Notes under the pieces: generated by a model
What the model saw: only the letters and a program-made list of their open reading frames with translations
Told to the model about the DNA's origin: nothing
Databases searched by the model: none
Assembly: GCA_963727915.1 (NCBI GenBank)
Contig: CAVSID010000003.1
Span: 275,595-339,594 of the forward strand
DNA: 64,000 bases
Direction of reading: 5' to 3'
Source: CAWAND01 sp963727915
GTDB taxonomy: Bacteria; Chloroflexota; Anaerolineae; Anaerolineales; E44-bin32
Made by a program: the position numbers and the translations under genes
In this document: piece by piece, positions 59,559-64,000 of the stretch
Position numbering within the stretch: the first letter of the stretch is position 1
Layout: the number at the start of each line of letters is the position of its first letter

Positions 59559-60351
59559 TCAGATGCCCTCCAAGTCGTAGACCGCTCCTAGATCTTCCTC
59601 AAGGAAGCCTAGAAGGCGCGAGATGACCCCAGCCGACTCGACGACCGCGGACACGGCATCCTCCATGGCCCCCTTATCCATCCGAGTTGCTGGGCCCGTG
59701 ACAGCAAGGCCGGCGAACACTCGTCCCTTGACGTCCCTCACGGGTGCCGCAACGGTGTTCACGCCAAGATGACACTCTTCGAAGTCCGTTGTGAAGCCTT
59801 GCTTCCTTATCGTGGCAAGGCGGTCGGTCAGAGCCACCGCGGTCACGATGCTGTTGGCCGTGTACCCCTCAAGCGGTGTTGTCTGGAGGTAGTCGTCGAA
59901 CTCATCAGAAGGGCCATAGGCAAGGATTACCTTTCCAATGGCCGTGGCATGCGCGGGTAGCTCCGAGCCCACGCGAATGCCAGTACGAAGAGTTCTCATT
60001 GCTTTCAATGCTGTGGATGTAGATTACGCGTCCGCCGCGAACCACCCCAAAGTTGACCGTCTCGCGGACTTGATTGGCCAGCTTCCTTAGCTCCCCAAGT
60101 ACGCGGTCTTGTATCCCCAGATGGCGAAGCGCAGCCCGACCCAATGCATAGAGGTGTACTGACACGCCATACTTGCGGGTATCAGCGTATTGCTCAACGA
60201 GACCCTCCTCCACCAGGGGAGCTATGAGACGATAGGTTGTCGAGGGATGCAAAGAGAGTTTCTTGCCAATCTCAGTCAGGCCGAGGGGCCGGCCCGATTC
60301 ACCGAGTAGTTTGAGGATCTTGGCAACGCGTCTCGAGGACTGATTGTTCAT
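59559..60351 (-). CDS. IclR-family transcriptional regulator (frameshifted)
   Basis: N-terminal winged helix (VAKILKLLGESGRPLGLTEIGKKLSLHPSTTYRLIAPL-type HTH, residues about 8-65) and a GAF-like IclR effector domain (VRGGRVIYIHSIES; GSELPAHATAIGKVILAY; ECHLGVNTVAAPVRDVKG). The frame changes near 59995. About 264 codons. First gene of the minus-strand cluster, so it is the likely regulator of the transporter and enzymes downstream. A strong promoter precedes it. Confidence 0.9.
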
Positions 60352-60413
60352 CGGGGCCCCTTAGTACCCAGCTCGGCCTAAGGAACTGAGGATAGGGTCC
60401 GCTCATTGAAATC

Positions 60414-60442
60414 ATCATAGAGTGGGAGATTGCAGATGTCAA
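60414..60442 (-). promoter_or_regulatory. promoter of the iclR-catabolic cluster
   Basis: Minus strand: TTGACA (60442-60437), 17-bp spacer, TATGAT (60419-60414), near the sigma-70 consensus. TTGCA (60430) and TGCAA (60451) on the plus strand flank the -35 as an inverted repeat and may be the IclR operator. Confidence 0.65.
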
Positions 60443-61398
60443 AAACCCTTTGCAATAAGTGAAAACGCTCGCCAGATTGTTGCTTCCGCCTGAGTTTCCA
60501 GTCGGTGATCTCTCACCGTCCTGAAACCTACGACATTGGTCTCGTCCAATCCTTCCCGCGTCGGCGAGACTGGCCCGGAGACAGTGTGGGCTCGCCTAGA
60601 CACAATCGGCGGTATTGATTTCAGAGATCGTCCTCACCTGGATCCATTGCCAAACCAAAGAAACGCTCAAGGGACTTGCCCATCTAGGTGAAAGGCGGCT
60701 CCAAGATCCTTGGGCCGAATCAATCACGAGGCATGCATTGATCTGGAAGGAAAGTGCAATGGCCTGCAAGACCCGTGCCCAAGCTCCCCTCTTGTTCACG
60801 GTTTGAATTGCCTCCCCGCAGAAAACGGAGTGTCCAGTGTAAGATCTGACCCAGGACCAGGCGGAATTCAAGTGACACTTGAGGGAGGCCGAACCCTTTT
60901 CAACGGAGCTCATACCGGCGGTGAAACGAACGGTCTAATGCGCGGAGCTTACACACTGGTTGTCGCAAAACAGATTCCTGGTACGGGCGAGATTTGATAA
61001 CATAGGACGGAACCAAAGCAAATTACCATAACTGACACCAGAGAGGGCCATCTTCACCCAACCGAAGACCACACGGATCGTCCGTGGACCGGCAGTCATG
61101 GATAGTTTCCAAGCTAATCCGTGAGGTCCGCCGTCCAGAGGTCACAAACAACCCTTCACATCCACGAGGTCCGGGATTGGCATGCCAGAGCATTGATTGG
61201 GATTGCTGAGGGTTTCGGCTCATCCCCGAAGCAACTCAACTGCACTACTTTAGGTCCTGCAGGTCAAAGAAAGAGCACACATTTGACCAGCTAGTCTTCG
61301 AAGGATCGTCCCCAACCCACTTCAGCTCGCCTTTTACTCCTCTGTAGCCATTTTCACAGGATCTTCATCGCCTTCAATGGGTCAGTTGGCCTCGCGTT
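60443..61398. other. intergenic stretch without a supported gene
   Basis: Short readings only, none protein-like. An imperfect inverted repeat, CCAGTGTAAG (60834) with CTTACACACTGG (60948), bounds about 125 bp and may be a decayed small transposable element. Confidence 0.4.
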
Positions 61399-62400
61399 TC
61401 AAAATCTGGCCGGCAGTCGAAAGAACAAAACTCGCTCCGACGAGATCGTGCAGCCACCTGACCGGCGAAGGCCCATGGCGATTTTCTCTATCGCCAATTC
61501 GACTCGCTGACGATCGCAGGGAAAACCTTCGGAAAGCTCATCGCGATTGAGGACCCAGCCTGCATCTGGCTCATAGGTCATTGTCACTGGACCCCATAGA
61601 TCCTCCAGACGGACATGCCCTCTTCGACGTAGAGCTGCCTCGTCCACGGCCCCAACTGCGACCACGGGAACGCTGCGGCGAAGCCCTAGACCCTTCAACG
61701 AACGAACGACGTAGTCAATGTGCCGATTGGGGGCCAGGCCAACGAGCTCCGGCGGCAGCGGCACCCGCTGGAGATAATCGACTACAAGCACAGGGAGCAG
61801 TCCTTGTCGACGAAGGACGACGACCATCTTGTCCAATGCCTCAGGCGAAGTGTAGACAGGATCACCGCCGTAGAAATACAAAGCATCCAGATACGTTTCC
61901 ATCTCCCGCCATCCCGCCAGGGCAGAAGGAGGCAGGTTCCAAGAGCACCGACGAAAGATCATCCAGCATATTCTCGCTCGCAAGCGAGACCATTGCGCCA
62001 CGGATGTCTTCAAGGCCCACACGCTTCTCGCCATCCGTCGACGCAAGCCATGACTCCATACAAAGCAGCCTCTGCTGCAGGAGAATCGGCGAGTGCTCGT
62101 AGCAGACCACAAGACAGACAACATTGTTGCGCTCCATGGCTGCCCACCGAGCGATGTTCCGGGCGATCTGCGACACGAACAAAGTCTTGCCGACATTCTG
62201 CCTGCCAACCACAAGCACCAGGTCCTCGGCGTGGAGCCCTCCCCCCATGTTCGCGTCCAGCTCGGGAAACCCTGTCGGGATGGGGCACAACGACGAAGGG
62301 ACAAGCGAAGGGAGTTGCTTCTCAAAAGTCCGAAGTGTCTCGCGGAGAGGACACAGGGGGACTGGTGCCTCCCGGAAAGTGGATGACGCTGTCGTATCCG
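61399..62400 (-). CDS. DnaB-like RecA-fold ATPase (frameshifted; start approximate)
   Basis: Resembles the C-terminal ATPase of replicative helicase DnaB: IPTGFPELDANMGGGLHAEDLVLVVGRQNVGKTLFVSQIARNIA (Walker A GRQNVGKT), VVCYEHSPILLQQRLL, Walker B LLPVLVVDYLQRV, then RRRGHVRLEDLWG. No DnaB N-terminal domain: upstream is a short variable leader (STFREAPVPLCPLRETL). A frame change near 61885 separates the halves. It may be a stand-alone regulatory or phage-derived ATPase rather than the replicative helicase. Confidence 0.7.
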   Translation of the reverse strand, partial: RIRQRHPLSGRHQSPCVLSARHFGLLRSNSLRLSLRRCAPSRQGFPSWTRTWGEGSTPRTWCLWLAGRMSARLCSCRRSPGTSLGGQPWSATMLSVLWSATSTRRFSCSRGCFVWSHGLRRRMARSVWALKTSVAQWSRLRARICWMIFRRCSWNLPPSALAGWREMETYLDALYFYGGDPVYTSPEALDKMVVVLRRQGLLPVLVVDYLQRVPLPPELVGLAPNRHIDYVVRSLKGLGLRRSVPVVAVGAVDEAALRRRGHVRLEDLWGPVTMTYEPDAGWVLNRDELSEGFPCDRQRVELAIEKIAMGLRRSGGCTISSERVLFFRLPARF

Positions 62401-62430
62401 TCGTCGAAGGATGGCACGCCCACAGCGCCC

Positions 62431-63160
62431 CTATCTTTCCTCTGCACGGTCGGGCCTCTCGTTCATGCCGTCGACCACGATCCGATATCCATGCGTGTCC
62501 GCGGTCTCGATCCGAGCCCCCATGTCCAAAGCCTCCAATCGCGATCGGATGCGCGCAATGTGCTTGCGTACGGCCGCCTTCTCTCCGTAGCCGTGATCGC
62601 CGTAGATCTTGTCAGCGATCTCACGATGTGTCTTCCAGTGGCCGGCCGGAGGCTCCATCAGAACCGCCATTACCTCGGCCTGCATCTCGGTCAAGGGCAA
62701 AGGTACCCCGTGGATCAGCAGCTTCCTGGCGTGGAGATCGAGGACCATGGATCCCATGCGGAGCGGCGCATAGGCGATCTTTCCGAGACGCGCCAGCTGG
62801 CTGCGCACAAAGGCGCTCAGCGAGTCGGGAAGCGTGTCGGTCTTGTTGAAGTAGTGCGTGGCGCCACCCCTCCCTGCCGCCTCCAGGTCCTGGCGGACGG
62901 AAGGGCGCCCCGTCAGAACAACGATCGAGGCGTCGGTGGCCTGCTGAAGGCGGGGCAAGAGCTCGAAGCCCTCCCCCTCGTGCTGGAGGTCGATGTCCAG
63001 AATCACCATGTCGGGCCGTTCGTGGACGGCCTTGCCGTAGCCCTCCTCCGCAAAGAAGGCCATCGAGGTTCTCAGCCCCTCCCGCTCAAAGGTCTCGGCC
63101 AGCGAGGCGGAAAGGCCGTCGTCGTCGATGATGAGAACTAGAGGGTTTGATTTGAGCCGT
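62431..63160 (-). CDS. OmpR/PhoB-type response regulator (start approximate)
   Basis: Receiver domain beginning LVLIIDDDGLSASLAETFE, phospho-acceptor Asp in MVILDIDLQHEGE, conserved Thr/Lys region VVLTGRPS and YFNKTDTLPDSL, then a winged-helix DNA-binding domain (LDLHARKLLIHGVPLPLTEMQAEVMAVL; AVRKHIARIRSRLEAL; ADTHGYRIVV). No in-frame start codon precedes the receiver clearly, so an indel near 63160 is likely. No partner kinase is visible in the window. Confidence 0.85.
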
Positions 63161-63172
63161 CACACTCCCCCT

Positions 63173-64000
63173 CTATCCCTCTCCTAGCCCGGCCGGGCTC
63201 AACCGCCGCCCGAGGACCCGCACGGCCCCCGGTAGGTCGCCAGGCAACCCTCCCCGTTGATCAAGCTCCTGCGTGAGGCGTTCGAGGGCGGGCAGCAGCA
63301 GTTTGCGCTGGGACGGGTTGAGCCCCGCCGAGACCGCCTTTACGCTCCCCGCGATGGCCTCGGCGCGGGTCGTCAGGCCGGGCGAGAGCGCCTCGAGGGC
63401 GTCAGCCCGCCCGAGTTGAAACACGGCCCCTGCATCGGGCAGGCCTCGCAGCGTGAAGATGTCCGTCAGAAACATAGGCGTGCACACAGCTTCCTGGATG
63501 CCTCGCAAGGCCGCCTCCAGCACAGCTGTGAGCCGTCCGCTGCCCGCGTGGCGCCGGAAGTGTTTCCATCCGGACGCGACGTGCCGGTAGGTTTCACCGG
63601 TGACCTCGCCGAACTGGAGGATTTCGCTGGCGAGGGGCTCCATGTGCAGCGCGGTGATCACGCGGAAGTCGCGTCCGGCCCGGCGCGCCGAATTGGGGCC
63701 TGCCGGGCTCGTAGTCGTGAACTTCGACCACCACAGCGGCGGATCGGATCCACCTTCGTCGTCGATGACCAACATGTCGGCCACGGCCGGCAGAATCCAT
63801 CCGCCAACCCTCACTTGGACAGGAATGTCCATGCCCAGGACTGCCTCGTGCGCCGGCGATTTTCCCGGCCGGCTGAGCCGCTCGGCCATGTCCAGGCTGT
63901 CGGAGAAGGCGTTGGCGGCCGTGTACCGATCATAGAGCGGATGTTTGGCGGGCGCAAGGTGAAGCGCTGGAGCAAGACGCCGAACGGAACCAGTACAGAG
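63173..64000 (-). CDS. unknown protein, 5' end beyond the window
   Basis: Open reading to the window edge (AKHPLYDRYTAANAFSDSLDMAERLSRPG, then VQVRVGGWILPAVADMLVIDDEGG). A central helical part (GRLTAVLEAALRGIQEAVCTPMFLTDIF) and a Leu-rich helical C-terminus (SQRKLLLPALERLTQELDQRGG). No known motif. Stop lies about 13 bp before the response-regulator start, so probably the same operon. Confidence 0.55.
   Translation of the reverse strand, partial: LCTGSVRRLAPALHLAPAKHPLYDRYTAANAFSDSLDMAERLSRPGKSPAHEAVLGMDIPVQVRVGGWILPAVADMLVIDDEGGSDPPLWWSKFTTTSPAGPNSARRAGRDFRVITALHMEPLASEILQFGEVTGETYRHVASGWKHFRRHAGSGRLTAVLEAALRGIQEAVCTPMFLTDIFTLRGLPDAGAVFQLGRADALEALSPGLTTRAEAIAGSVKAVSAGLNPSQRKLLLPALERLTQELDQRGGLPGDLPGAVRVLGRRLSPAGLGEG

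Noticed and set aside
61399..62400. Replicative dnaB
   Set aside because: The N-terminal primase-interacting domain is missing and the neighbours are a response regulator and an unknown gene.
1..64000. CRISPR arrays, rRNA or tRNA genes
   Set aside because: No spaced direct repeats and no rRNA- or tRNA-like stretch noticed by eye; short tRNAs could be missed without a covariance search.

Overview
This window looks like a chromosomal segment from an uncultured Chloroflexota, most likely Anaerolineae-like. The evidence is Thr/Pro-rich lipoprotein linkers, paired NBR1-Ig lipoproteins, a MiaB with a Chloroflexi-like LLGQIVDRYG motif, and a cdaA-ybbR-der-lepB housekeeping run. The lineage is inferred from protein style; no rRNA or tRNA gene was seen. 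The consensus carries many one- or two-base indels: about half of the obviously conserved genes (uvrA, polA, der, queG, acyl-CoA ligase, ALDH and others) change frame one or more times while staying conserved on both sides. I read these as sequencing errors, give the whole gene span for each, and report the breaks.

Layout. 0-6.2 kb: tgt (cut by the window edge), divergent alr, a heterodimeric ABC exporter and a small DUF2892 protein. 6.3-15.6 kb: ADP-forming acyl-CoA ligase, two zinc-ribbon proteins of unknown function, uvrA and queG. 15.7-23.1 kb: LysM protein, esterase, miaB, two NBR1-Ig lipoproteins, and a response regulator whose C-terminus resembles an inactive IS200-type transposase. 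23.1-32.6 kb: polA, a TPR protein, cdaA, ybbR, der, lepB.

32.7-41.4 kb holds a bacterial microcompartment (BMC) locus: an RpiB-type sugar-phosphate isomerase and a deoxyribose-phosphate aldolase, both with N-terminal encapsulation-like helices; a YgiT-like zinc finger protein; three EutN/CcmL pentamer (BMC-P) genes; an acylating aldehyde dehydrogenase with a C-terminal encapsulation-like helix; one BMC-H; one tandem-domain BMC-T; an EutJ-like ATPase; a small protein ending in another such helix; and a receiver-GAF-kinase-like regulator. This fits the sugar-phosphate-utilising (SPU) class. The shell would confine acetaldehyde released from deoxyribose-5-phosphate and the aldehyde dehydrogenase would convert it to acetyl-CoA. 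No phosphotransacylase or alcohol dehydrogenase was found in the locus; the ADP-forming acyl-CoA ligase at 6.3 kb could recover ATP from acetyl-CoA (inference).

At about 43.3 kb comEC stops inside its conserved core, exactly at the 3' end of a large serine recombinase gene. Everything to the right may therefore be an integrated island. It holds a gene-poor stretch, an HPr-like protein, an IS3 orfA remnant, a SulP transporter, and a long minus-strand catabolic cluster (47.4-60.4 kb): IclR regulator, CBM9-like protein, DHDPS/KDG-aldolase family enzyme, SsuABC/TauABC-type transporter, zinc alcohol dehydrogenase, 2-hydroxyacid dehydrogenase, DinB protein, cyclase, TIM-like isomerase and LarA-like racemase. 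The window ends with a minus-strand group: DnaB-like ATPase, winged-helix response regulator, and an unknown gene running off the edge.

Regulation: five TTGTGAA-N4-TTCACAA-like palindromes (CRP/FNR- or Rex-type) occur in the left 43 kb, four of them upstream of genes. Several promoters there follow TTGCCn-17-(TGn)TAnAAT and some would give nearly leaderless mRNAs.
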